A DNA stretch of 64,000 nt from assembly GCA_036435485.1 (NCBI GenBank), contig CM071600.1:56851546-56915545 (forward strand), written 5' to 3'. This document shows, one piece after another, positions 23,309 through 35,552 of this stretch. The DNA comes from Saposhnikovia divaricata. Lineage: Eukaryota; Streptophyta; Magnoliopsida; Apiales; Apiaceae. The stretch's first letter is position 1; each line of letters opens with the position of its first letter. Below the pieces are notes generated by a model. That model was given only the letters and a program-made list of their open reading frames with translations, had not been told where the DNA came from and ran no database searches. The position numbers and the translations under genes are program-made.

Positions 23309-26300
23309 ATGGTGGAACAAAAAGATGAAAATTTGAGGAAACGACGCCGTCTTGCCTGGGACGACGCCCCTCCTCAACGACCTCAGGTTGCTTTCTCATC
23401 TACCATCAATTATCTTTATCATTATCTTCATTTTTTTTTAATTTACTTTAAATGATTTAATTAGTAAATTCATTTATCATCTTTAGGGAAATTAGGGTTT
23501 CAGTTGAAATTGGGTTTAATGAGCTGTAGGTATTTCTATTTATGTATGTGATTTGGGTGGTGTAGGCTGCATGTGATGAGAGTCGAAAGCAAGTGTTGTG
23601 TCGCCATGTTTCACCTCCTCAAAGGGAAGATGATCATGAGGGTCATTACGTCTTTAATCTTGGCGATAATTTGACTCCACGATGTAAGTCCAATTAATGT
23701 CATTGTTTTCGAATGCCATTATTTTACTATGTTAATTAGTTTTTGTATTTCAGTCGAGAAATGAATAAATATGGCGATAAAAAATTGTTTGATGACAAGT
23801 GAATTTTTGGCACCTTGTTGTTATTCGGTTTCATTTAGGTGTTAATGCATGTGTAGTGTAATACTGTAATGTGAATGCATAAGGTCGTGTTTCACTTTCA
23901 ACTCATACTGGATATAAAGAAAACAAAATCACTCTGGCGTTGAACTTATTCTTTGTCTTTGTCAGTTACATGTACTTAAATGGATAGAAGATTGTTAGTT
24001 TGTTGACCTTTTAGTTGGGAGTAGGAGATACAGTTATTTTCTTACATATGAGGATGTTTTTTTTTTTTTTTTTATTACAAAGAATGGCTAATGTTTTAAA
24101 ATTTTATTTGGCCAGTCTAAAGTTGTTTAGTCACTATTTCTCAATAATTCCATCAAATTTTCTTATTATGAATTATAGAAAATTTCAAATATTTAGATGC
24201 AGTTCTTTCCTTTTGTGGATCTTTTGTTGTCCACACTCCACATATAATGTTGGGTTTTCAATTTACATGATGTGTCTGTCTGTGTTCTTGAGATCTTACT
24301 TTTGGATTTATTTTTGTTCCCTTGCGATGTTGTGCAGATAAAATACTCAGCAAAATGGGTGAAGGTTAGCTGTCGAGTGTCTGGTCTATATAAACTCTTT
24401 ATATTTTTGCCATTCTTCTGTTATCACAGAACATTGCTAGTTCTGTAGGCACATTTGGTCGAGTATTGGAGTGTTGGGATCGTCAAACGCGCGAATATGT
24501 TGCAATCAAAGTGGTTCGTAGCATGAACAAGTATCGTGAGGCAGCAATGATTGAAATTGATGTACTTGAGCAGCTTGCTAAAAATGATAAAGGCGGATCA
24601 CAGTACGTGATTTTCATGTAGTTGAAATTGAGATTATGATCTATTTTCCTATCTTGGTTCACTTATTCATGCTTCCTTGTGCAGCTGTGTGCAGATTCGG
24701 AATTGGTTTGATTACCGCAATCATATATGCATCGTAAGTATGCCTTATGTATTTATACTTTACTTACTGGATTTTTCCTTTTGTTCTCTTTTAGTGAATG
24801 TATTAATCTGGAAGCTATGGTGCTGCTTGAATGCCTATCAGAATTTGCATTCTCAAGTTTCTTAAGTGTCTTTTAGTCGAATCATAATACTGATGTGGTT
24901 ATGTGCATTTGCTTTTGCTACTGTTTTCAATCAATGTCATTAAGATGTTCCTTGTGTTTAGAATTGACCCTGCTTAGATGATGAGCCATTGCTTCTGAAC
25001 TTCATTCGTTAGTCATAATTGTGTAAATTAAATTTAGGACTTTATTTCAATGAATTTCGATGGTGTTATCAGGTGTTTGAGAGGCTTGGACCAAGTTTAT
25101 TTGATTTTCTTAGGAGAAATAAATACTCACCATTCCCTGTGGATCTTGTTCGAGAATTTGGACGACAGCTTTTGGAATCAGTAGCATGTGTGTGGATTAT
25201 TCTTGGCCTTGCCATGTTCCTGTTTACTGTGTACATTTGTTTTTTGACCCGTTACCCAGATTTACAGCTGTATTGCTTGTCCAGGGTGTGATACCGTGCC
25301 TAAACTTTGCTTAACATATTTGTTATGATCTGTCATACTCAACAGATATGCATGACTTAAACTTAATCCACACTGACCTGAAGCCAGAAAATATACTCCT
25401 TGTGTCATCTGAATATCTAAAGCTTCCTGGCTGCAAGGTATCTGTGTTCTAAAGTTGGACAGTTTTGAACTTGGTATCAACTAAATTATTAAATCGAATA
25501 AATTTTTGAAATGGTACAGAGAATTTCTTCCAATGAAACACATTTCAGGTGCTTGCCAAAGTCAAGTGTTATAAAGCTGATTGATTTTGGTAGTACTGCA
25601 TATGATAGTCACAAACATAGCTCCATTGTTTCGACAAGGCATTACAGAGCACCCGAGGTTATTTTAGGTAACTAATACTGCTGGCGAAGAGAGATGCATG
25701 AGTGTATATATTATTCGTTCTCTTGTGTGTGTTTTGATCCAAGCCAGTGGCACTATATAATTCACAAATGAAGCTTCGTAGTGAATAACTTTGAACATGG
25801 GAGGCCACATGGGATGTACATCAGAAGCCAGTTGATTTTATACTTACAATTTCTAGTGTTATCAGTGATTGGTGGTTATCATCAAGTGAAAGTAACTTTG
25901 AAATAGTAGATACGACTGGTTCTTTGTATTGTTCTGTGTGTCTTAGCCTCTTGAATATTATAGCAGCCTTCATCAAGATTTAAGAATAAGTATTTTAGTT
26001 TACCCCTATACCCCGTTGTATGTACAAGTCTCAAGTCTGCATGGATCTGTTTTAGTTTAGTGTAGAAACTAGTCAGCTTTATTAGTACCATGCTTATAGA
26101 GCAATGAGCTCTTTTGCTCCTTGTATGAATTGGATTTTGAGGTGTTCGTAGTTGGAATTACGTGTACAGAAAATGGATTGTGTACGTCCGTAATTTAAAT
26201 TGTCGATAATGGTGGATGATAGATTCGTTTGCTCCTTTTATACAGGTCTTGGATGGAGTTACCCGTGTGATATATGGAGTATTGGTTGCATACTTGTTGA

Positions 26301-27191
26301 ACTTTGCTCGGTCAGCCCTTCACCTCATCTTTTTGTAGCTATCACAGTTTATGTAGAACTCCATGGTTATATAAAATTACAAGGATAATGTTTTCAGGGA
26401 GAAGCCTTATTTCAGACGCATGAAAATTTAGAGCATCTGGCAATGATCGAGAGAGTTTTAGGGCCACTGCCAGAGCATATGATCCGAAGGGTGGAGTAAG
26501 TTATTTCTTAAAAGTAGGAGCCAGAATAGTTATTGCTGTCAGTCTTATCTTAAATAAGCTTATTAATAAGATTCTTTGAGTACATGCATGTGAATATGTG
26601 ATGAATGTTTCCGTTGACTCTCTGATACTTTCTTTTTTACTTGATTACTCCATGATACTTCACATGTATATTAATCCTCGCTGTTGACCAGGAGGCAGAG
26701 TAGATAGTTTTTTTTTTTTTTGAAAATAAAATGTGAATGTGGTGGCTTTTATTGATAAGTTGTGATTTGTCCTGCCTTTTGTTGATTCAGCCGTGGCGCT
26801 GAAAAGTACTTCAGGAGATCTCGACTTAACTGGCCTGAAGGAGCCGTTTCAAGGGAGAGTATTAGAGCAGTGAAAAAGCTAGACCGCCTGAAGGTCACAT
26901 GTTACATCCTTCTTATTTTTCTGCATCTTGGTGACTATGCTATTATTTCTGTTGCTTGAGGATGATTTGTTCGGCTATCTATAATGTAGTATAAGGTTTA
27001 CTTATATCTAATTATTTATACACTGATTATTAAACAATACTTGGTGACTGCAGAATATGTTGTCTCAGTATCTGGGATGCTCAAGATCATCCTTTATTGA
27101 CTTGCTGCATGATATGTTAAGATTTGATCCATCAGAACGGCTTATGGCCCGAGAAGCTCTAGAACATCCCTTCTTCAGAAACTCAGCGTGA
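23309..27191 (+). CDS. AFC3: LAMMER-type dual-specificity protein kinase, AFC3-like, 12 exons
   Basis: Kinase of the CLK/LAMMER family, known to phosphorylate SR splicing factors in the nucleus. Exons: 23309-23386, 23566-23683, 24338-24364, 24449-24602, 24685-24733, 25073-25187, 25346-25437, 25520-25670, 26246-26310, 26398-26495, 26791-26893, 27054-27191. All phases join to give 395 residues, near the usual AFC3 length of about 400. Visible motifs: basic N-terminus RKRRRLAWDD, glycine loop GEGTFGRV (73-80), ATP-binding Lys95, catalytic HTDLKPEN (Asp191), DFG (Asp233), and the LAMMER signature as EHLAMIERVLGP (295-306). AFC3 is preferred over AFC1/2 because of LGPSLFDFLRRNKYS, LGWSY and RLNWPEGA. 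Every catalytic residue is present and no break was found. Confidence 0.95.
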
Positions 27192-28444
27192 AGATGTAGC
27201 CGCGAAGCATATGAATGGAATGAGAAGGTCATAGAGGACTATGATGGAAGTTGATCAGTGCTTGAGCCTTGAGCGCTGGCATGTAATGGGAATGTGGCTT
27301 GATATGCTGATCTTGGAAATGTATCTTTGGTGTAGTTTATATTCTTTTGTGAATCAACCCGTTCATCATGATGAGGGGAGGTTCGGGAGGAATCAGTGGA
27401 ACGGTAAATGTGATTAGAGTTGTTTTTACTTTGACTACCAGCTGCTGCCTCTAATGTCAAATCCATGACTAGGAGAGGATCGGTGTTCAGTAGATAATAC
27501 CCACAGGCCCTAGGTGCCTTGTTCAAAAGTTAATAAAACTTGTGTTAGCGAGGAATAGCTCGCACTTCTTGTAACTTATTAAAAATATTAATGAATGTTT
27601 TATGTTTTGCGCCAGAACGGTAGCTGACTAGAAGACAGTTGAAACTATTGCATAACTGAGCAGTTTGGACTCTGGAACATTGCAGTGCACACATTTTTTT
27701 TTTTGTTGCTAAAAATGCAGTGCACACATTTAAAGCATCTGTGTTACTCTTTTACGTATTAAGTTCGTGTTGTACAAAATTAGTGTTGTACGTATAAAAC
27801 AATATTAGGTCTCATAACATAACAAAAACATTATTACGTGCAAAACATAACATCATTAGGTCTCATAATATTTAGTGCTGTATAAAACATAACAAAATAG
27901 AAAATACTAGAGCTCTCATATTAGGTACAAAAATGTTTATAAAATGTTACCAATATCACCAATAAAAACATCCTACGATATCACATCATTTTATAGCAAT
28001 GTTGTGTATCCAATTTTGTATATCTAGCACCACTCAAAATTAAATTGTCTTCTAATATAAAAAAACATGAAAAGACTTTTGTCTTAAAATTACTTTCTAA
28101 ATTAATAATTAATGATGATGATATTTGACTGATGCTGAAACTTAAACTCTAAAAAAATGCTGAGTTTTTTTTTTTAATATATACAATTTATATATAGGAA
28201 AATACGAGTCTTTTTTTACTTATTTTTCTAAATAAAAACTGAAATTCATAATTATCGCTTTCATTTTGTTGTATTTTTTGAAAGTATTAAAATAATCAAA
28301 CTTTATTTTTATGTACAAATTTAAACAGTAACCCCACTTTTACAATACAATATTTTACAGTGGTAAATAATAGCAGTAATATATCGAGGCAGTCCCAAAT
28401 TAAAATGGTGAGGTGAGTAGGCCAGTAGAACAAAACCCACCCAA
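27192..28444. other. 3' flank of the kinase gene and spacer
   Basis: The kinase 3' untranslated region probably extends to about 27540. The rest is AT-rich, with repeated fragments of CATAACA, TTAGGTCTCATAA and TGTATAAAACATAAC around 27770-27910 that suggest degenerate local duplication. No gene recognised. Confidence 0.45.
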
Positions 28445-28453
28445 AAACCCTAA
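28445..28453 (+). promoter_or_regulatory. Telo-box (AAACCCTAA) upstream of bL28m
   Basis: The motif lies 53 bp before the start codon. Telo-boxes are a known element of promoters and leaders of plant translation-machinery genes, which fits a ribosomal-protein gene. Function here is inferred from motif and position. Confidence 0.6.
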
Positions 28454-28506
28454 TTAACAAGTCCCCAAATAACAAGTCCCCCAAATCAAATAGAGAGAAG
28501 AGAGGG

Positions 28507-31044
28507 ATGGCGTTCAGATCGAAGGAAATGATGAAGAAATTGATCAAAAAGATAGGCGGCGAGAAGAAATTAGCACCTGCTGTTAAAGAATCTCTTCAGA
28601 AATCCATTCCAAATACCAGAGTTATCATGGGCAGGGCCCACCGCGGCCTCTTCGCCGGCCGTCATATTCAGTACGGCAACAATGTTAGCGAGAAAGGTGG
28701 AAACACGTTAGTACCCCCTCCCTCCCTCCCTCCCTCCCTCCCTCTTATATGCATACATATATCACATACTATGTGTGGTGGTATGGTAATATGAAGATGG
28801 ATGATTACTTTTTTTTTCGATAGGCGGGAGCTAGTATCTCTTTTATAATTTGTTGAATGTTATTAGCTTTACAACTATCGAAATGGTTTCAATATGTTAA
28901 TTGCTTTTCATTTTGAATATACCGAAAGGGTTTATGTAATATTCAAATTACAAGTACTAGTGATATAGTATATGATTAGCTTTAAGTCAGTAATTAGTAC
29001 TAGTTCCTAATCACAATCCATCAAAGTATGGTGTCACTCCATTTGCCTTATGTTATTTGATGTTTACAAGTTGCTAGTAAGAAAACATCAATTCCATGTT
29101 TAATTATACTCCTTACAAGTTGCTAGTAAGAAAACATTAATTCCATGTTTTATCGATCTTGCAGCTAATTTTAATTACTAGTAAGTGCATTTACAAATTG
29201 ATAACCAAGAAGTAGGAGAGAGCATCGTTGTTAGTTCTGATCTGTGGCAAAGCAAAATTTGTTGTTAACTTTCATTGTTTATCAGACAGGGAGAATAAAA
29301 TACTTATGCTGATAAGTGATAAATACATTAAAAAGGTGTAAATTGAAGGAGTCCTAACAAATTTCTTTAACAATATAGAAAAATGTTATATGTCACAATT
29401 CTTTTTATTTTATTAAACCTAAGGATTGACAAAATCAGGAAAACAACTACAAAGTGAAGAAAATTGGAAGCTGAAATTTTAATTAGGTTCATATATCTTC
29501 TTTACATGAATATCAGTAAGCTGGTTCCCTAATTTGTTGTAGTGTATCGCTCAAATTTATGTTGAATATGTAAGAAAGGTGAAGAAAGACAGATTTAATA
29601 TAGTTTACCTCATTATGCTAATTGGTGAAAGGAGAGTGTGTGTTACTGTTGGAGAATTGTTTATCTTGTTGCTTAACCTTTTATTGAGAGTAAGTGCAAA
29701 GACAGATATAATGTTCTTTACTTCATTTTGCTAATACGTGAAAAGGAAAAAGTGTGATACAGCCGGATTATTTGTGTGTGTGTGTGTGTGTGTGAATCAA
29801 CTTTTCACATGTTTGTTATGGAATTGTTATATGTGTAATGTGATTAATGGTGGGTGTAAACATACAACAAACATAATCTACTTTGTTGACTTCGAGAATC
29901 ATTTAGGTGTTGTATTATTCTATTTTTACCTAAGATTTGCTAATGGTTCTGCTAATAGCTGGTCACAAATTCTCCATTAACAAAGGATAAAACATGAAAT
30001 AACAGTTAAAATTTCGTATGATTTATACAATCTTTGTTTGTATAAAAGTCTAAAAAGGCTAATATTTGGGTTCGCGGAGAGGAGCTTATAATATAAGTCG
30101 TAACTTTGTGTTTTATAAAACAATATTCCAAACCAACCTAGTAGCTCTAGTTAGTTAATTATTTAAATGATCCAGCTAGTAGGTTTTGTGAAGTTCTAGT
30201 ATTTGAACCTAGCAATATCAAGAATGCCTCAATTAAGAAAGGTACCTTTGCAAAAGTTGAGCATGTATTAGTAGTCAAGTACGGAAAGAGACTAGTTTCC
30301 GTAACTAGCTTCTTTTATCTGTGTAACATCACTGTTTATGAGGGCTTTTGCAAGATGGAGCCAATACTGATTATTCTTTAGCATTTACTTACAGGACTTT
30401 TTATATTTTTTTTATATGCAATTGAGTTATTATCACACATGTAAAGCATTGCTTCTATTTAATAATTTTATGAACTCAAGGTTCAAGTTGTCTAAACTAA
30501 GTTTGTTTAAAGATCTATCTGTTTACAAAGTTGGCAAGAAACCTAAATAAGAAATATGGTATTGTCAAGTTTCTTATTTGAATTAATTTAAGTTGTGCAT
30601 GTCTGATTTGTTGACAATAGGACGAGGAGATTTTGGAAACCCAATGTACAAGATAAGCGGCTGTTTAGTTACATATTAGATCGTCATGTTCGTGTGAAAG
30701 TAACAACTCATGCCCTTCGTTGCATAGATAAGGCAGGTGGCATAGATGAATACCTGCTCAAGACACCATACAATAAGATGGACACTGAGATGGGCCTCTT
30801 GTGGAAGGCCAAAATAGAGAAAATGTACGAAGAACTTGGAGAGAAGGAAGTTGTCTTTTTCTCACCTGAGGATGAAGCCAAGTTTGAGGAGAAGTTCAAA
30901 GAACTTAATTTAGCTAAGAAGACACACAGAAGAGATGCCAGAAGACAGATATATGGGTGGTCTGGTGATTCAAAGCAAATCGAGGAAGGAAAACCCGAGG
31001 AAGGAGGCCCTGATGATGAGGATTATTTGGTTGCCAACTCTTGA
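28507..31044 (+). CDS. Mitochondrial large-subunit ribosomal protein bL28m, 2 exons
   Basis: Ribosomal protein L28 family; in plants this form belongs to the large subunit of the mitochondrial ribosome. Exon 1 is 28507-28706 and exon 2 is 30621-31044. The 1.9-kb intron is flanked by GT and AG, and the join restores TRRFWKPNVQDKRLFS, the conserved bacterial-type L28 core. The product is 207 residues. The bL28 signature region runs from about 38 to 95 (MGRAHRGLFAGRHIQYGNNVSEKGGN, then RVKVTTHALRCIDKAGG). A long charged, acidic C-terminal extension follows, which bacterial L28 lacks. The basic N-terminus FRSKEMMKKLIKKIGG could act in targeting. Homologous in layout to Arabidopsis AT4G31460 (from memory). 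Confidence 0.93.
28715..28744. repeat. (CCCT)n microsatellite at the start of the bL28m intron
   Basis: About seven CCCT units, starting 8 bases after the splice donor. The pyrimidine run is unusually close to the 5' splice site. Confidence 0.9.
29064..29150. repeat. Tandem duplication in the bL28m intron
   Basis: Two copies of about 40 bp containing ACAAGTTGCTAGTAAGAAAA, about 48 bp apart, differing at one or two bases. A recent local duplication. Confidence 0.8.
29773..29794. repeat. (TG)n microsatellite in the bL28m intron
   Basis: About eleven TG units. Confidence 0.95.
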
Positions 31045-31580
31045 ATGCATTTTTTTTTCTTTTTCATCCATATCAGGCAATGGATTTTGCGCTCCCTTAG
31101 TGTTCCATGTGATATTGGAATTAAGCTAGTTGAAATTGCAAGTGATGGATTTATAGTGTCCAGTTCAAATAACTAGCAATTCTGTAAGGTATTTTGGTCC
31201 TGGGTTTTTATTTTACTAAAAAAGTAATAATAACATGTTGATACTAATCCTGAGAAGGTGACTGCCAATATAATTGATTGACTATAAAACTGCTTCAAGA
31301 GGTATCAACTTTATTATTTACGCAGGGAAGCGCTTCTTGATGTATATTTAAATAGAGATTAGGGAATCTGAGATGTATCTTAGGTAAATTTCCTAAAATA
31401 TATGAGATTTGTATGTAAATAAGAGGTGGACATTTTTGTAAAATCAGAGTTTTTTTAATTAGTCCTGCGGGCCCAATCAAAATTAAAACATATTTATTAA
31501 GTATCTTAGGAAAAGTTTCATGAGATCAATCTCAGGGTCATTTTTCTCATTTAAATATTTAGCGAATGAAAGAGTTGTAG
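31045..31580. other. 3' flank of bL28m and spacer
   Basis: Probable 3' untranslated region for the first 150-200 bp, then AT-rich sequence without a recognisable gene. Confidence 0.45.
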
Positions 31581-31755
31581 TAGGGGTGAGTATTCGGTTT
31601 TAATCGAACCGAACCGAATTTTAATTCGGTTAATTGAAACCAAAATTTCAGAAAAATGATAACCGAAAACCGAATCGAATTAAATTCAGTTTTAACCGAA
31701 CCGAAATATTTATTTCGGTTATTATCGAAAACCGAAATAAAAAACCGAAATTTAT
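31581..31755 (+). mobile_element. hAT-like transposon end (left)
   Basis: Starts TAGGGGTGAGTATTCGGT and continues as a run of CCGAA/TTCGG words (AACCGAACCGAA), typical of subterminal repeats in plant hAT-type elements. The same 18-base terminus occurs inverted at 55925. No matching 8-bp duplication was found next to the two ends, so their pairing is unproven. Confidence 0.55.
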
Positions 31756-32026
31756 AATCAATTCAAAATAACTACACCCAGTAACCTCTATATAATATTC
31801 TTTACGTTTTCTGCACCACTGCACAAATTACAGCTGATGAGTTAATCAGTTGCTTGATAAATCTCTCCGAGTGTACTGTCGTGGAGTTCATTTTCTTAAT
31901 TACAATCATTTAAACAAAATCAGGAAAGATGGTTACAAAGAACAGTACTTATAATAAATTTTCTAGTTATGTTTTTGTTATTAAGTGGTTTAACAATGGC
32001 TTAGCAAAAAAAAAAAAAAGTGATTT
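31756..32026. other. Sequence between the hAT-like end and the LINE
   Basis: No gene recognised. An A14 run near 32006-32020 lies just outside the LINE 3' end and may belong to the target site or to its duplication. Confidence 0.4.
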
Positions 32027-34390
32027 TTTTTCTGCTAAACAGAAAAATTTCATAAATAAAATGTATGGATCTTACATAACATTGAGCTACCTCAAACAAC
32101 CACAAAATGCACCACTTGCGATAATAACTTAATATACTAGACCTGGACTTAAATAACTTCAAAACAGTACTGAGCAACTAAACAAAACAAAAGAACTAAT
32201 CATGGTTCTGCTTTTCTGCTGGTGTCCCAGACACAAAAGCTTAATAGCCTTAGGATACAAGAGCCCGTCCTTGTTAAATGCGTACTGCGACAAGACTTTT
32301 TCTTTTCCTTTTGAAGGCTGCGGAATAACAACTTCTGGCTAACCACCTCCGCTAGATTACTCGCAATGACATTGACAGTAACATTAACATTGAAGCATTA
32401 ACATCGACTCTTAAAACTCGGGAAAACCAACCATGAGACCCCTCCAAAACAACCTCACTGAATGAGGCCCAAACCAATTGATGAAGGAAAGGACTTAAAG
32501 AAGTAATTTTATGTAGGGGCTTAAGCCCAATAACTCGAGAAATTATTTCTAATGAGGCCAGATTTTGCCAATGAATCTGCATTCTCATTAAGCTCTCTTG
32601 AAACGTAGTGCAAAGTGAATAATGAACCCACCAATAGTTTGAGATCACTAATTGGACCAAGAACAGGAGAGTAATGATTCAGTCCTGACCAAATTTGTTG
32701 CAATGCAGAAATGAAGTCCGAAAAAATAGCATCTGACTTGGACTTGAATTTTCCTTGCATTAGAATTCAAATGTAAGATGGCTTCTATCTCAACCTCAGT
32801 GCTGTTAGATACAATAATAGGACCAGAAAGTACATAAACCGTGGAACCGTTTTTATTCTCTAAACACCCTCTAATGCCTCTAAGTATGGTGCCATCAGGT
32901 TTCACTTCCCAAGCACCATCGACACTACCAACATAATCAAAAGACAGGTATTTGAATTTCCAAAAATGTGAAGAGATGTTGTGAAGATATAACGCTATTG
33001 CACCCTGTGGGTTGACTAACCATAAAGGATCATCTCCAAATTCCAACAATTTTGCTGCTCTCCCCTACTTACTAACCCTTGTAGTTATAAGAAATTCCAG
33101 TGAAGGCTTTGTTATTTTCTTCTGTGCGAATAGAACTTCATTCCTTGATAATCATATGGACCATGTTGTAGCCGCTACAATATTTTCAATATTTTTGAAC
33201 TGTGGCATTTTTAATACATGAGAGAACTTCGGGTAATGAGAAGTGGTGGATTTTGACAAGCATCTTGGACACACTCCACCATTTTCCAACAAAATCCCAA
33301 GCCTAACTCACACTTCCAAAATAAATGATTGATTGATTCTTCTTCTTTATCACACCAAACACAGATGGTAGATAAGTTTTCCAATCTTCCATTTTGAAAT
33401 TTTCTTGTTGGAAGGATACCCCAATGAACTTTCCATAGAAATAAAACTATTTTAGGAGGCACTTTAGCAATCCAAATTTGGTTCCAGAAATTCGACTGAG
33501 ATGAAGGAAGAAAGGTTTGCTGTATGAGAACTTTAGAAAAACTCTTCGTGCTGAAATCACCTTTATACTAGGTTTCCAGATTAATGTATCTTCCTTCCCT
33601 GTCAAATTTATTCGAGAGATAATGTCGGTTAGCAAAGAAATAGCTTGACTATCTCTCGGAAGAATTGCCTTACTCCACATACTCTCAGATATTCATTATT
33701 AACCTGCCATGCTTCAAGAAAATTCTTGATTGAGGAGTGCTTAAAATTCGAAACTCTATACAATCTAGGCAGTATCCACATGATTGGCCCAGTGTCATTC
33801 CAATTATCCTCCCAAAAATAAACTAGATCTCCTGAGCCCACTGACCATTTGAAGTTTTGAGAGGATAGATGTTGTCATACACAACTAACTGGCTTGAGAC
33901 TGACGAAATTTCTCACCAAATAGGAGCGGGAGGGTCCACTCACAATTCTCTCCAAATTGTAATGAAACTCACTGCCATATTTCTGGGACAAGATTTGATT
34001 CCCTAATTTTCTCCTTTCCGAATAACTTCTCCACCACCATTTGGATAAAAGAGTTATATTTCTGATTCGAAGAGGAATTATACCAAGTCCTCCATTTTCT
34101 TTAGGACTCCATACTTTTTCCCAGTTAAGCAGGTGAATTTTCCGAGTCCCATTATTTGAAGCACCCCTGAGAAATGATCTTCTCATTCTTTCTAACTTGT
34201 CAATTACTGACTTTGGGATAAGGAACAAGCTAAACTAGTAGACCGGAATACTATCAATGGCTGCCTTCAACAATACCAACCTTCCAATCGTTGAAAGATG
34301 TTCAGAGTTCCACGAATGTAGTTTGTTGTCAACTTTTGATATTAGAGGATCCCAGAAATTAATGGAACTTGGGGCTGCTCCTATCGTTGC
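32027..34390 (-). pseudogene. LINE (L1-type) 3' part: RT end, zinc-binding domain, RNase H, 3' UTR
   Basis: Minus-strand remnant of a non-LTR retrotransposon ORF2, read right to left in several frames with stops and frameshifts. Order: RT C-terminus (about 34235-34390, SKVDNKLHSWNSEHLSTIGR), connecting region with GGLGIIPLRIRNITLLSKWWW, zf-RVT zinc-binding domain with CVWCDKEEESINHLFWKC (about 33330), RNase H beginning SVDGAWEVKPDGTILRGIRG (about 32930) and ending with an SRELNENADSLAK-type motif. The 3' UTR ends with TTTCTGTTTAGCAG and a short A-tail (T8 on the plus strand at 32027-32034). Its upstream neighbour was separated by the insertion at 34391; the reading resumes at 39786. Confidence 0.85.
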
Positions 34391-35552
34391 TGATGTGTAA
34401 AATAACTGCAAGCGCATAGTGGTTAATTGTAGCAAATACAGGTCGATCCACAGAGACTATGAATTTTCAAAACCCTAATAATTAAATCAGGCGAACTAGA
34501 CAAATAGGTTTGAGATGAGTTTTAATTAACCTAATTAAACTAATTAACAAAGATTATCAAATAATATGGAAAACCTAGGAATCCGAATCCGTTAATCAAT
34601 CACAAATAATATCAACTCGCCCTAAATCAATCCTCTTTTCTTCAAAAATAAGATATATCAATCAACGAGACAAGCATATACTATGAAACTTGTTATCTAA
34701 CAATAACCTATCAAAACTTCAAGGAGCAAGCATAGGCTATGAAAAACAAATCCGGTAACAATAATATATCAAAATCACTTTGTCAATTGAATAATTAAGC
34801 ACCAAGAAAAATTATGAGAATCAATTAATAGGAACGAGAAGAAATCAAGAGTAATTAAATTAACTTCATCTTCATCCTAGGGCAAGAGAATTAGCTACTC
34901 ATGATTATAAAAATAACGAAACAATTATAATAATACCAAGTAAACATGAATCAACGATTTTAACAAAACTAACTTTAATCTATATATGGTCAGAAACTTA
35001 ATAAGCCTAATATTAATAACGTGAATGGCAAGTATTTATATAATAAATTAATAAATCTAGTTAACTAATGAAGCATGCATGTAATCAAATAGTAAGGTCG
35101 TAGCAGAAGATTTGAAACAAGTGAACGCACGAAAGAAGGAAAAGAAGAACTAAAAAATATTAATAATTCAGACGAGTATGTCGGATAAAAGCTACCAACG
35201 AAAGTAAAAAGCAAGAAAATAAAGAGCTATCAAATTCTAGGTGTCTCAAATTACAAGGGAGAAGGCCATATATATAGGGGAAAATATTGGGTTTGGCCCC
35301 TTTGATTACAATCCAATCTTGAATATAATTTCTTCAATTTCCTTTTCTTCTCCAATAAGTAATCGATTTTTCCTCCAATTTCCTTTTCTTCAAGTATTTT
35401 CCACCTCCTTTCCCTTTTTGCACCTTTTCCTGCTAGAAATCTGTTTTTATTTATTTTCCTACAAAACAAAATAAAACAATTTATTAATTAATAAAATTAC
35501 GAAAACGGACATAAAATAGGTATTAAAAATATGATTAATTATGGACCTATCA
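34391..35552 (-). repeat. 3' LTR of the integrase-only Ty3 element
   Basis: 1,162 bp. A minus-strand TATA motif CTATATATATGG lies at about 35266-35277. A chance open frame starts inside this LTR and runs into the LINE. Confidence 0.9.

Noticed and set aside
34235..34435. ORF starting in the Ty3 LTR and reading into LINE sequence
   Set aside because: Chance fusion across the insertion junction. The same LTR start gives the integrase fusion at the other LTR, where the domain context is real.
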